Below are positions 1-13,300 of a stretch of 64,000 bases of DNA, one piece after another. How positions within the stretch are numbered: position 1 is the stretch's first letter; each line of letters begins with the position of its first letter. Source of the stretch: Gibbula magus (lineage: Eukaryota > Mollusca > Gastropoda > Trochida > Trochidae); assembly GCA_936450465.1 (NCBI GenBank), contig OW388302.1, forward strand, positions 17,871,569-17,935,568, read 5' to 3'. The notes beneath the pieces are model-generated. The model was given only the letters and a program-made list of their open reading frames with translations, did no database searches and was not told the origin of the DNA. The translations under genes were made by a program, and so were the position numbers.

Positions 1-21
1 AGCAATTGTGATGGATAATGG

Positions 22-175
22 TTAATTTGGTGAAGAAACAGAATTTGTTAACCAAACCAAAATTTTGCCAAGAAGCATTTGTGCTCCTAACTCAAAATTA
101 CAAGGAGCAAACTGAAAAAATAGCGAGCAAATGCTCCCAAATTGGTTGCTATTTTGAGGCCTGACACCAAACCTC
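22..175. repeat. Dispersed repeat copy, inverted relative to 2228-2350
   Basis: This AT-rich stretch with recurring GGAGCAAA/TTTGCTCC words reappears inverted at about 2228-2350, where 'caaaatagcaaccaattt' is the reverse complement of part of it. Smaller pieces occur near 2440-2490 and 30165-30185. It looks like an old interspersed repeat in an intron. No ends or target duplication were found. Confidence 0.4.
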
Positions 176-655
176 ATTATTAAAGTGATAAACTGAACCT
201 GGGGCCTTATTCTCGAAACGTTGTAGCCTTTAGAATTCTTAACTTTGATTGTAGCCCATGTGTTAAGCATAGGCCATAAGGGCTACTAATTTCTTTTAGA
301 GGCATTTTAGAAGCTGGTATGATGAATGAGAACAAGTTCTATGGATAGTCAACTTCTTTATTGATATGAGTGCGACGTTTCGATGCACATACCATTATCA
401 AGCAAGTGATAGGCATTAATTATCATGACAATCAGGAGAATATATACAATTTTGGTAATTATGTTTTTACATGTGATTGGATTGATGTAACTAGTGGTTT
501 AACTAATGATAGGTACATAGTTGTAACAACCTTCTTAAGGAGGTAGAGTAAGAAATTAGGTTGATATACATTGATATGAAAAGATTATATTTGCACTTAA
601 CTTGCCTCTGTGTTTATTTCAAGAATTCATTGTTTTGGTTGTATTTATTTTTCAG

Positions 656-1332
656 GCCAGAATAAAAGCTCAAATGCAAAGAATCCAACAGAAAAAATAA
701 AATCTCAACAATCTGTAACCAAATCAAAAGAAACTCTTTCTCAGGAAAAGGCAACTCCAGAAAAGAAGATGTCAAGTGAAAAGAAGACAACTCCAACAAA
801 TTCAAATTTAGAAAAGACGACTCCAACAAATTCATATCAAGAAAAGACAACTCCACCAAATTCAAATCAAGACAAGACAACTCCAACAAACTCAAATCAA
901 GGAAAGACAACTCCAACAAACTCAAATCCAGGAAAGACAACTCCAACAAACTCAAATCAAGACAAGACAACTCCAACAAACTCAAATCCAGGAAAGACAA
1001 CTCCAACAAACTCAAATCCAGGAAAGGATGAAAGCCAAACAGTGCCCTCTAAGGTGAAAGAAGTAAGTAATAAGACTCCTTCGAATGCAACAGGAAGTAA
1101 AACAAAATCAAGCAAAGGACCAGAGCATAGTGTTACTGTTGAGAGTTATCTTCCCTTGGAACCAGAATCACAAAGAAAGTTTGATACGGTCCTGAGGAGT
1201 GCGTGTCTACTTGTTAAATCTGACAGTGTGAAGAAAGTCGTTGACAAAAATGTCACAAGACTTCAACTACACCAAGCTCTGCCGCACACCTACTCCCTGT
1301 ACAACCTTGTAAGGAGTCTTGAGAATCTTCAG
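656..1332 (+). CDS. Exon: Thr/Pro/Asn-rich linker and pre-LRR region
   Basis: The acceptor is at 654-655 (tttattttcag-like) and the donor at 1333 (CAG|GTAAAC). Phase is 1 in and 0 out, 677 nt. The first half is Lys/Ser/Thr-rich and contains eight 10-residue repeats. The second half (after about 1125) is globular in composition and ends in YNLVRSLENLQ, which runs into the first LRR of the next exon. An ATG-like open frame from 610 extends into the intron and is not a real start. Confidence 0.75.
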
Positions 1333-4300
1333 GTAAACACAGTTTGATTATTTAATGTAAACAAATATTAACAAAAATGTCTCCAGGAATCAGTATTTGA
1401 CATCATTTATTTCTTGTCATAGTTGGAACCCTGAAGCTAAGTGCTACTGTTACTTCAGGGAATCTCCACTGCAGAACATTTATTAGATAATATGCAATGC
1501 CAAATTACAGCTTACAACCAGGCAACCCGTAAAAGGGCGTTCCGACTGTTTGTAGTTCATGTTCAAATAAATAAATAGCAAATGCTTTACATGGACCTGA
1601 TTGGCTGAACACTTTCACAGAAATTCAGTTCATACGAGCATAAACTTAATTTAATGACGTCACATCACGTTTAGCCCTGCCCCAATGACGTGGGGTTCAT
1701 GGCTAGTTGCTTTGTGGATTTTCATTGGCTGATGAACGATTTGTATCGATAATCCAATAACGTTTTGATATATCTTCTCTCTTTGAGCTTTTAATTCCAG
1801 TACGTTAATATTTGATGAAAATTTGTATATTTGGAGCAATGAAACTTTTTCAAGACATCAGGTATGAGTATATTTATTCATAAGAATTGACTTCCAAATT
1901 GTTTAAGTTCATGGAGGTATAAACGTTGTGTACAAACTTGGCGTATATTTGCACAGCACTTTTTAAGTATATACTTCCATGAACTTAATAAATTTTAAAG
2001 TCAATTCTTAAATAGCTATTATTTGAATGAATTTAGTAGATGCTGACAATATTCACTTTTCTTGAATGTTGATGACCCAGTGACTGGCTGAAATCCTTTG
2101 TCCTGATGTTTCTGATGATTCAGTACTTCTCAACATTGGACTTGATTTGAAGTACATGTACTCTAGTACTCTAGTACCTGTCCAGTTGCAGATCAAGATG
2201 AGAGGGAAGGGGGAATCCCCCCACCCCCCTCCAGGCCTCAAAATAGCAACCAATTTAGGAGCATTTGCTCCCTAATTTTCAGATTGCTCCCTGTAATTTT
2301 GAGTTGGCAACATTTGGGGTCCAATTAAAAAATTATGTTTTGTAAACCAGCTTATAGTTTTATGCTTATATTCATTACTTTATAGGTAATTTTAACAATC
2401 TCATTTTATATGTGCTCCTTGCAATTTTCTTTTGCTCCTAAGAATAAAATGTTAGGAGCTCCTTGAAATTTTTTTTACTTTGAGACCTGCCCTCCCTTCT
2501 TTTAACATCTTTGACTTCTCAACCTTCTCTGTGTGACCTTGCTGCAGGTTCTTGACCTCTCCAACAACAGCCTAGGACCGCAGGCCTTCCGGTGTGTGTG
2601 TCTGGCCGTGTGTTCTAACTCTTCGGTTCTCAGTCTCAACCTGGCCGGCAACAAGTCCGACACGGATAGCGCTGTGAGTCATTATCTTTATCTCCTGTCT
2701 TATTTCAGTCTTCTCTGTAATCAGTGCTTCATAACCAGTGGATTGAAAGGACCCAGTCCGAATGTGTTAACCTGTTATGTCATAGCATGAAAGTGAAGAA
2801 AAATGTCGAAAAGTAACAAAAGTGATTGGCAACATGTCAGGTCGGGTAGATATATGCTTTAACAATATGTTATCTTTTTTACTACACACATTGAAAATTA
2901 GAACATTGAACTGTATTTTGTTAAATGTACATCCATTGTGTTGTTTGGGGTCACATATGCTAAACTTAATAAATTGTGTTATCTTATCGGGAAGTACTGA
3001 CTGTTGCCTAAAATTGCCATTTTGATCTTAGTCGATTCAGTATATTGACGATATGAAGGTAAAAGTAGTGATTTTTGATCGAAAACCGGACAATGTACCG
3101 CATGTGGCGCGCGCCAATGAGTCAAATGTTATTTTTTAATCTTATGTATAACAGACAAACTAATAAATGTGGGTTGATCATGTTTAATAGGTCACATAAC
3201 TACTGTGCATGTAACCTGGACGTGTAGTTTTGGTTTTTGCACATGCATAATGATGTTACTCCATTTAATTGGAAACTAGTAATTATGATATATTTGGTGA
3301 TTGGGGATGAATATGCAAGCCGAGTGAATTAATGTGCACTGTTAACTGCACATATGGTGAGTTGGAAAGTATTAAAGCCTAATAAAATGTTATGAAACAC
3401 AATGGATGCACCTTTAATAATACCAAAAATAACATATATCAGCTGGTGTGGACATGATATATGTATAGACTTGAGTACATATTATATTTCTGTGATAGTT
3501 GTCAAAACAATAAAATTTAGAGTTTAGATAGTTCTAATTTGGCATTTAGTAAACTGAAAACCAAATTATAGATTTTAATTGCAGATATCAAAAACTAGAT
3601 GTATATAATAAATAAATGCATGATTTGCCTTAAAAATCCATTGTGTCACTACAGTGCTGTTTCATGTAAGCAGCGGTTGTAAAGTGATCACAGTGATGTT
3701 GTGACACACATGCTATTTGTAGGTAACTGATTTCACATTTCTCAAAACCATGTTGGTTATTGTATTTTGACTGTTAAAGGGGCAGTAGCACGTTGTTTTC
3801 GCTCAAATAAGTTGATGAAATGTATTTGAAAAATAATGTCACCAATAGTAAAACAACCTTCTCTTTTCGGAAAATAAAGTTGAAAATGAGTGTATATATG
3901 GTTCGGTAAAGCCATGGGAATCATTTTTGTATTTCGAAATAATAAACGGTGTTCACAATAAAATGGCCGCAATGGAATTTTGGCTTTATATGCAACATCA
4001 TTATTACCACTACGGATTACTAGTTTGTGTAATAAGATGTTTTACCCTCTTAAGCTAATTTAAATGACATAAACTTTCATTATAAATGGGAAATTGGAAA
4101 AAATGAATTTTGCAAAAAACGTGCTACTGCCCCTTTCACATTTTTAACCTGCTGCAGAATGTAGAGATGAAGCATGTTGAGATCTGTCTGACAGGAGTGT
4201 GTGGGGAGGATGTTGAGTGAGAACAGGTCCCTGGTGTACCTAGATGTCTCCAGCAACAGTCTGGGCAAGGACTACTTCTCTCGCTGTGTGGGGCCCGCCC

Positions 4301-7300
4301 TCAGGACCAACAACACCTTACAGACACTGAGGTAGGACTTGACAAATCTTTTACATGTCAATAAGTCATTGGCTTACAGCAGCTTGTTTTACTAAGTCAC
4401 AGAGCTTTATCTTCAAGTCAAGCCATTATTGATACCTGATTGTCTAAAAAAGGATTCAAGTCATTGACTTTTGGTATTTTGGTGAATGTTTGGGCAAGTC
4501 AAAGTTAGAAATGAAAATGAGCAAAGAGACAAGTGCTGAATCAAGATGCATTCGAAGATCTGCCAATTTATAAATAAATTTTGTTACTTCAACTATAATC
4601 TTCAATTGATGTTCAGAAAAGTTCCTAGATTTCCCAAAGCTAACTTTGTGCTTAGATAGTCTTGAGTATCATACATTAAAATTGATATTATGATTGTTTA
4701 AGTGCTACCAAGAAACTATAGTTCTCAAATTGACTGTAGGATCTTAAAACTTAAGATTATGGTGTAATTCCTCATACATTTCCTGTGCCTCCCACCCAGG
4801 GCCCAGAGTATAGGATCTACAGACATGAGGGTACTGCTGGAGAGTTTGCCCCACAACTCCACCCTGACTCATATAGACCTGGGGAGCAACAGTCTCTCCG
4901 ACAGGAACAGTCTTGGCAAAGCTTTCTCTACCTGGATACAGGTAACATCGTTGGTCTCAGTCTCTGTGACATCATCGTTAGTCTCCGTCTCTGTGACATC
5001 ATCGTTAGTCTAGTCTCTGTGACATCATCCTTAGTCTCAGTCTCTGTGACATCACCGTTAGTCTCAGTCTCTGTGACATCATCATTGGTCTCAGTCTCTG
5101 TGACATCATCGTTAGTCTCAGTCTCTGTGACATCAGTGTTAGTCTCAGTCTCTGTGACATCATCGTTAGTATCAGTCTCTATGACATCATCATTGGTCTC
5201 AGTCTCTGTGACATCATCGTTAGTCTCAGTCTCTGTGACATCATCGTTAGTCTCAGTCTCTGTGACATCATCGTTAGTCTCAGTCTCTGTGACATCATCG
5301 TTAGTTTCAGTCTGTGTGACATCATCGTTAGTCTCAGTCTCTGTGACATCATCGTTAGTATCAGTCTCTGTGACATCATCATTGGTCTCAGTCTCTGTGA
5401 CATCATCGTTAGTCTCAGTCTCTGTGACATCATCGTTAGTCTCAGTCTCTGTGACATCATCGTTAGTCTCAGTCTCTGTGACATCATCGTTAGTCTCAGT
5501 CTCTGTGACATCATCGTTAGTTTCAGTCTGTGTGACATCATCGTTAGTCTCAGTCTCTGTGACATCGTTAGTCTAGTCTCTGTGACATCATCGTTAGTCT
5601 AGTCTCTGTGAAATCATCGTTAGTCTCAGTCTCTGTGACATCATTGTTAGTCTAGTCTCTGTGACATCATCGTTAGTCTGAATCTCTGTGACATCATCGT
5701 TAGTCTCAGTCTCTGTGACATCAGTGTTAGTCTCAGTCTCTGTGACATCATCGTTAGTATCAGTCTCTGCGACATCATCATTGGTCTCAGTCTCTGTGAC
5801 ATCATCGTTAGTCTCAGTCTCTGTGACATCATCGTTAGTCTCAGTCTCTGTGACATCATCGTTAGTCTCAGTCTCTGTGACATCGTTAGTCTAGTCTCTG
5901 TGACATCATCGTTAGTCTAGTCTCTGTGAAATCATCGTTAGTCTCAGTCTCTGTGACATCATTGTTAGTCTAGTCTCTGTGACATCATCGTTAGTCTGAA
6001 TCTCTGTGACATCAACGTGAGTCTCAGTCTCGACTAAAGTGAGGTGGAAGTAGTTTATAACTATACTTTTCCAAGTTTATGAGCTGATACACCTACAGAT
6101 TGACTCGGGAGTCTTCATCTGTGCAAGCACTGTCGAAAATGGCCTCTTGTTGATCTGTATGAGGTCATACACTCAGAAAAGGATAGGTGTAAGTATCACT
6201 AGTCTCTGTCAGACTGTGACATGACATGGAGGAGATAATCATCAGAAACCCTCCTTCAAAATATGCTATATCTGTAATCATTATACCCCTGCTACGACAT
6301 AGTCGAGGTTATATAGTGCTCTGCGTGTCCGTGCTGGTGCTGTTGTGCCTTTTAGGGGACTCGATCAACTCCAAGGTCCAAATAATTTTTTTAATTTTCA
6401 CCAGAAATAGTCTGATTTTTGGACTTTGTCTCGTTTCCGGAGCATATCTTCAAAAGTATTTGACTTTGAAACTTCAAATTTGGTTTGGAAATAACGTTCA
6501 TGGTGCTGCTGTGTCCTTTAGAGGTCCCAAGGTCCAAATAATTTTAGAAATTTTGTCATTTGTGTAGTTTCTGGAGCATAACTAAAAAACTATATAACTT
6601 GAAAACATAAATACAATGTTTTCTACATTATGATATTGTTGTGCGTTTCATTGGTTTAAAATCCACAGTTCAAATAATTTAAAAAGATATTTTCATTAAA
6701 AACAATCATTGTTATTCATTGACATGATTGCAGGGATAAATTTACCTGCGAGTCCTGCTTCATTTACTCACAAAATTTGAAAAGGACTTATAGAAATTTA
6801 AACTGCGAGTCCCTGAGATTCAAGGTTTTTATTTATACTAATAGGATTACTATGGAGGGACTCTCTTTTATATTCTGGGACTCATAAAAACTTGTGATAG
6901 TGAGTCCCTGTACTCTAAAAGTCATATTTGTAGATTAATCACTGTGATTGACTAGATTATATCTTCCAATTTATTTATTCTGTATGAAGGCGACCAAACT
7001 ACAGGCGGGGGTATGTGAGCTGTGCTCACTTTTGCCTTGTTTTTTCCTGCACTTGTTATCATTTTCTCATCATTTTCATTAGCTTCTAAATCTGGAGTGG
7101 TGAAGTGAAACAGTTTTTTTAATTAGCAGCTCTGTTATCAGTTTTTGTGCAGTTTCCGTCGCCGCCATTGCCGCCGCCGGCGCGTTTTGTATTGGCTATA
7201 ACTTTTTTCCTAGAACTCATATACATAACTTCTTACTTATACCCCTGGGAATTTTTTTTGACATGATCACATTCAAGGTCAAAGGTCAAGGTCACGAGTT

Positions 7301-10300
7301 CTGAAATTCCTAAAATAATCCTTGTAAACATGATTACTTGAAAAAAATTGTGCTATCAGGCTCTTCTTTAGTGTATATCAACTATGGAGAAAGGCAAAGA
7401 TTTGGAAAGGTTTTCGTTAACATTCGTCAAAGGTCAAGGTCACAGCGAGGTAACAACTTAAGCATGCATTTGCGAACATGCCTTATTTCAACTATTAACA
7501 CTTTGAATTATTACATCATTGTTACAGACAATGAAAAGTTGTCATTGACTGTGTGACCTTGAACATCAAAGGTCAAGGTTACGAGATATGGTGATGCTGA
7601 CCAGTTCTGAAATCACTAAGTAACTTTTTTCCATGAAGATATTAACACCTCATATAGATAGCTTCTTTCTTATTAACCTGGTGAATGATGTTCACATTCA
7701 AGGTCAAAGGTCAAGGTCATGAGTTCTGAAATCACTACAAAAATCCTTGTAAACATGATAACTTTTTTTGTGCTATCAGGCTCTTATTTTGTATATATGA
7801 ACTATGGAGAAAGACCAAGATTTGAAAAGTTTTCGCTAAAATCTGTCAACGGTCAAGGTCATAGCTAGGTCACAACTTGAACATGCTTTTGTGAATATGC
7901 CGTATTTGAACTATGAACACTTTGAGTCATTGCATGATTGTTATACGCGATGAAAAGTGATCATTGATGGTGTGACCTTGAAGGTTAAAGGTCAAAGTCA
8001 TGAGATAATGGTTAAGGCCACGTTAATCCTTTGATAAAATTTTGAAATAAGAAATAGGTTTTAAGAACAAACTTGTGAAAAGTGACCCCAGTGATGATTA
8101 GTAATTACTCGAATAATGAACATTTTTTGTTAAAAAGATATCCGATTTTATTGATGCTGACGAGAAGGCGGAACAGGGAAAGGCGAGACCCTAAGTTTCG
8201 GAGCTGCTCTGCTTTTGCAGTGTCCCGCAAACGCTCATCTAGTATTTAACGTATTTCTGAATTTTTTCATAGCAGCAAATTTCATTTTCTTACGCGTAAA
8301 GTATTCTTCATAAAATTGTAATTTGCATTCAAAAATACAAAAATACTGTATGAGCTGATTAAAATTCAAATCTGACTTGGATTTCCACTTTCTTGTAATA
8401 AAACTATTTTGTTGTGTTTGCAGAAAGCAGATTGTCGTCTGAGCTCTCTGTCACTAGCGAGCTGTGATATGAGTCCGGACTCTCTCTCCCTGTTGTGTGA
8501 CGCTCTCACAGCCAACACAACTCTCATAGAACTCAACCTAAACGGCAATCAGGTGAGAATCCTTGCGTTGTAATGGGACTATCATTGTCAACTGGTGTAT
8601 TGAATAAGAGCCAAACTCTTGGTCCAAGCTGCTAGACTGTCTTCAGGATCCATTACGCTTACATCCTAAAAAGAACTATGTTGAAGGTGGCGCATTACGC
8701 CATGTTTAGAAGAGGGCTTGGTAGGGATAAAAGCATGTGGATTCACTAAAGGATACACACACAGAACCAAAGTGAAGTTTGGGATAAGTTAAAAAGAGTT
8801 TCATGTTTCGGGGGTAAGACCCTTTCGTTAGACCCCTACCCAGACAGTCTGATGAAGGGGGTCTAACGACAGGGGTCGTAACACAATATTTTGGTCTTTC
8901 TGCGGATATCCCCATGCGTTGATAGCGGCTATATCCTTTTTTTTAACATTATTAAAAGCTTAGTGATCCTCTGAAAAAACAAAAAGAGAGCATGGCTCAC
9001 TAAAACCCCTGACCATGCATGCCTAATTGACTCTTTCAGCAGATGTTAGTATTCAGGTAAATTTAAATCTCAGAAAACGCACTGAAATACTAAAATTCAC
9101 TTTTAAGCTCATCAGGCCTGAAAGGCCCGATGGGCCTATGGCATGACATGGCGTCCGACGTCTGTCCGTCCATCCATCCGTCCGTAAACTTTTCGCTTTT
9201 TCGACTTCTTCTCCAGAACCAATGACTATAGAGAGCTGAAATTTTATGTGCAGACTTCTTGGCTAATGGGGATTCTCAATTGTCAAATGGGGTCACACGG
9301 GTCACAACCTTAAAAACCTATTTTCATCTTCTTCTCCAGTTCCAAAGGGTCTAGAGAGCTGAAAAGTTGTGTGCAGACTCCTTGTCCAATGGAGATTCTA
9401 AATTATAGATTGTAGAATTCATGCGCGCCATTTACAAGTATACCAGTTTAATATGTTCCATTGAACGGTGCCAACCAATATCTATCTCTTTGTCTGCTAC
9501 ATATAAGTTTTCAAAATTACGTTTGAACTATTGACGCGCGCCAGGCGTGGAACATTGTCCGGTTTTCGGTCATAATCAAGACTAAACATCTTAATAATGT
9601 AACTATACTGCACAGATTGGCACTAAAATGGTAATTTTCGACAACAGTCATTACTTCTCAATAAAATAACACCCTTGGTAAATTTTGACCTATGTAACTG
9701 CAATAACATACAGAGTGGCCCTTTAACCTCTTACTTTCGCTAAATGGTAATGGATAACACCTGAATACGAGGGCGTTCTAGCAGAGAGAGGCCTTTGCCC
9801 TGACACGCACTTTCAGGTCTTCCTGTAGGCAAAGGCCTTTCTTTGTTTGAACACCCGAGGATGAGGGTGTTATCTATTTTATAAACCGAAAAAAAGACTA
9901 ATGTGAGTGCAATTGTCTAAATGTTTTAACTGCAGTAGGCCTAAAATAAAGCGCACATAAATATCATCAAAGTTCTCGTAGAACTCAGTAGAATACCATT
10001 CATAGGATTGGCAAGGCTCTGCTCCTTCACTCAGGGATGTTCTCCTGGAAAAAAAACTAAGTTCAAAGAGTGTTAAATAGGCCTTGGCTTGAGGTATATA
10101 ATGAAGGATAAGGGTATTTCAAGCCCCTATGACTTGAATTTCTATTACATTTAATTGCATTCAATGCGGCCACAATGTTTCAAGAAGCAAGATGATGTTA
10201 TTTCAATAAGCACACCCTTTCTACAAAATTTTAAGATCCCAGTCACTAAATATGTTGAATACGGTAAGTTCAAAATACAGCAATTTGTGAAAAAAATTTC

Positions 10301-13300
10301 AAAAAATCGATAGTGATTAAGCTTTCCTAATAGTGTAGAAGATTAATGCAAAATATGAAAAAATTGGATGATGAATAAAAGGTGGGAACAACATGTTTTA
10401 AGGCCGATTGTATTACTGTATAACCACACAACCAGATAGAGAAAGGTAATGAATGTCATTATCATATGAAGATTCTCTTGTTTCAGTTCGGGAGTCAGAA
10501 TCTACTCTTCAAGTTCATTCTATCATGTTGTCATGGAAACGTCAGAAACCTGCACATGAATGATGCCAAAGTGAAAGATCAGTCCATTTCTCAGGAAGGT
10601 ACATTCTTCCTTTACTTAACTTGCTTACCTACTTTATGTTATGGCAAATAATGTCCCTCGTATACATTCTCTCAAAAAATGGACAACAAACCTAATTTAA
10701 ATTGTTTTTAGTTGTCAACTCGCTCTCAGGCAGATTTAAATGAGCCCTATACGAAGTAACAGAAGTTGCAAAATGTTACCTCGACTAGATTACAAACTCT
10801 TTCAATGGTTGCTGCTCCACAGTCTGATGATGTTGCATTCAGATATATGTTCTGTCACTAGTTTAGTCAGCCAATCAACAGTCATCGTTATGAAAATCAA
10901 GGGCAAGTAAATCCCATGAACCATCCTTTGGTCTGTGTCTTTAGCATTCAAAATGTATGTACGAATTATTCCGAGTTTACAGGATGAGATTGTATGCTGG
11001 TAGTGGTAATGTTTTGTAGCTTTCTTTCCTCAGAACTCTGTTGATTTTGATTAAAAACAATCTCAATAGTTTGTCTTCCATTTTTTCAGAACATGAGTAT
11101 ATGAGGGAAAACAGTCTGATTAAAATAGAAAGTTTTCTGAGAAATTTGGAAAAAGGTACATTTATCGGGATACAAACTCATGTTGTTCAGAGGTTTCCTC
11201 GCAAAACCGACTGATAACAACCTGTATACGCTTGCACCGTTCTGACGTAATCACAAGACCGCCAACAAAAGCTTTTGGTGCGAGAAGCTAGGGACAGATA
11301 ACTCCAAACAGCTATCCTTTCGTCTGTTCCAAATGCTTTCAAAATGGCGGCCATTGAAATACTATGATGTGATGAGTCAGCTATTTTACTGGGGCTTGTC
11401 TGCGCTAAGGGACTGGTAATTTATTATAGGGGGGAGGGGCCGGTGATTTTAGGGGGTGGGTCACACAAAAAATATGACAGCCTTTGGGGGTGGGTTATAA
11501 AATATTAAGACAGCCATTAAAATTATGACTAACATCATTGGGGGGTCATGAAAAATCATGACACATGTTAGGGGTGGGTCACTTTTTTTCTGACAAACAT
11601 AAGGAAAATTTTACCGGCCCACCCCCCTCTATAATAAATGACCGGTCCCTAAACTGGTACGGTATACGCCCCTATACGGGGTGTCCTCAGCGAGGAATCT
11701 TTAGACCCAGTTTGTATCCTGATATGAATAATTTTGCAGATTAGAGGTAGAGGGAATATTATGTGAAATATTTTTTAATGTAAGATGCGAAGTAGGGGAA
11801 TGAATTCATACACTGAAACAGCAGGATGTATTTCAACATTTCAACGTTATTTAATTTCCAGATATCCCAGCATTCCCAGAAAGTGCTCAAAGCCTTCGCG
11901 TCCTCAGTCTCAATTCCAGTAACATCTCAGACTCTCTCTTTGTGGAGTTAAACAAGTGGACCAAAGGGGGACAACTCTCACTAGCAGATCTTGACATCAC
12001 CAACAACGCTTCCCTGACAACTAGTTGTATTGATGACATTATCAATATTACCTCTGGTGAGCTTGCGATAAATAGAGATTAATTTCACACAGGAGCAGAA
12101 GGGTAGACTGACAGTTGCACACATCGCAAAAAGAATGATGTATTCGTTGTACATGTTGAAATTTATCCAATATGTGATGAACTAGCTTATTAGATAGTAA
12201 TGTAGTAATTGCTGATGTCAACATCTGCAATCATCATTGCCATCAGTTTGTAGAATGAGTCTTTAGTTGATGAACCCATTGTGACTTGGAACAACCACTT
12301 GGGGCAGGGTGAGATGAAAGTGTTCCTACTGGCTTCGGCTATCCCTTTAGCTCAACTAGTAGAGCTCAGGACAGGTCCAGGGTTCAATCTCACTGTAGGT
12401 GATCTCACAATCACTTCTGCTACACACTACACTCTACACTACAAGTGTCACACTGTTTAGCCATGGTTATCGGTCAAATCACACGCTAGTAGCTTACAAA
12501 ATCAACGGTAATCATAACTTGGTACAAACAAATAAATGCCACTGATTGTTAACTGAAAATAGTCGTTTCTGTAATAATAGACCAAGACAACTTTCATTTC
12601 TAATATCAAGATCAAAAGAAACAACAATAGGTAAAATATATTGCATGAAATATTATTAGCAGCTCCGACTAAGTCGGAGCTGCTATCAGTTTTTGCGCAG
12701 TTTCCGTCGCCGCCGCACGCGCGTTTTGTATTCGCTATAACTTTTTTCCTAGAAGGTTTTGAGAACTCATATACATAACTTCTTACTTATGCCCCTGGGG
12801 AATTTTTTTGACATGTTCATATTCAAGGTCAAAGGTCAAGGTCACGAGTTCTGAAATCGCTTAAAAAATCCTTGTAAACACGATAACTTGAAAACTATTT
12901 GTACTATCAGGCTCTTATTTGGTGTACATCAACTATGGAGAAAGGCCAAAATTTGAAAAGGTTTTCGCTAACATCCGTCATAGGTCAAGGTCACAGCCAG
13001 GACACGCCTTAAGCATGCTTTTGCGAAAATGTCTTACTTCAATTATTAACACTTTGAATCATTACATGATCTTTATACACAATGAAAAGTGATCACTGAT
13101 TGTGTGACCTTGAATTTAAAAGGTCAAGGTCACGAAACATGTTCAAGGTCACCAGTTCTGAAATCACTAAATAACCTTTTCCCAAGAAGGAATTAACACC
13201 TCATATACATAGCTTCTTTCTTATAAACCTGGTGGATGATTTGTACATGTTCACATTCAAGGTGAAAGGTCAAGGTCACAAGTTCTGAAATCGCTAAAAA

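Larger units (their letters stand above)
8553..10486 (+). other. Intron made largely of repeat fragments
   Basis: It contains a truncated member of the 'cctgatgagct' family (9109-9425), a degenerate copy of the TTAA MITE (about 9430-9727) and a small inverted-repeat element (9753-9874). At 8786-8880 there is a GTTTCGGGGG...CCCCT hairpin-like stretch whose words recur at 28132-28175. No exon is required by phase. Confidence 0.5.

Noticed and set aside
614..1015. 133-codon minus-strand ORF (LLELSFLDLS repeats)
   Set aside because: Reverse complement of the coding 30-bp minisatellite on the plus strand.
4785..5894. ORFs encoding SLVSVSVTS repeats and their reverse (QRLRLTMM)
   Set aside because: Product of the 27-bp array. 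The 263-codon frame is not the frame of the LRR exon it overlaps.
8786..8880. Penelope-like or other retroelement boundary (gtttcgggggtaagacc...)
   Set aside because: The GTTTCGGGGG/CCCCTTCATCAGAC words recur at 28132 but no coding sequence or clear ends support a class.
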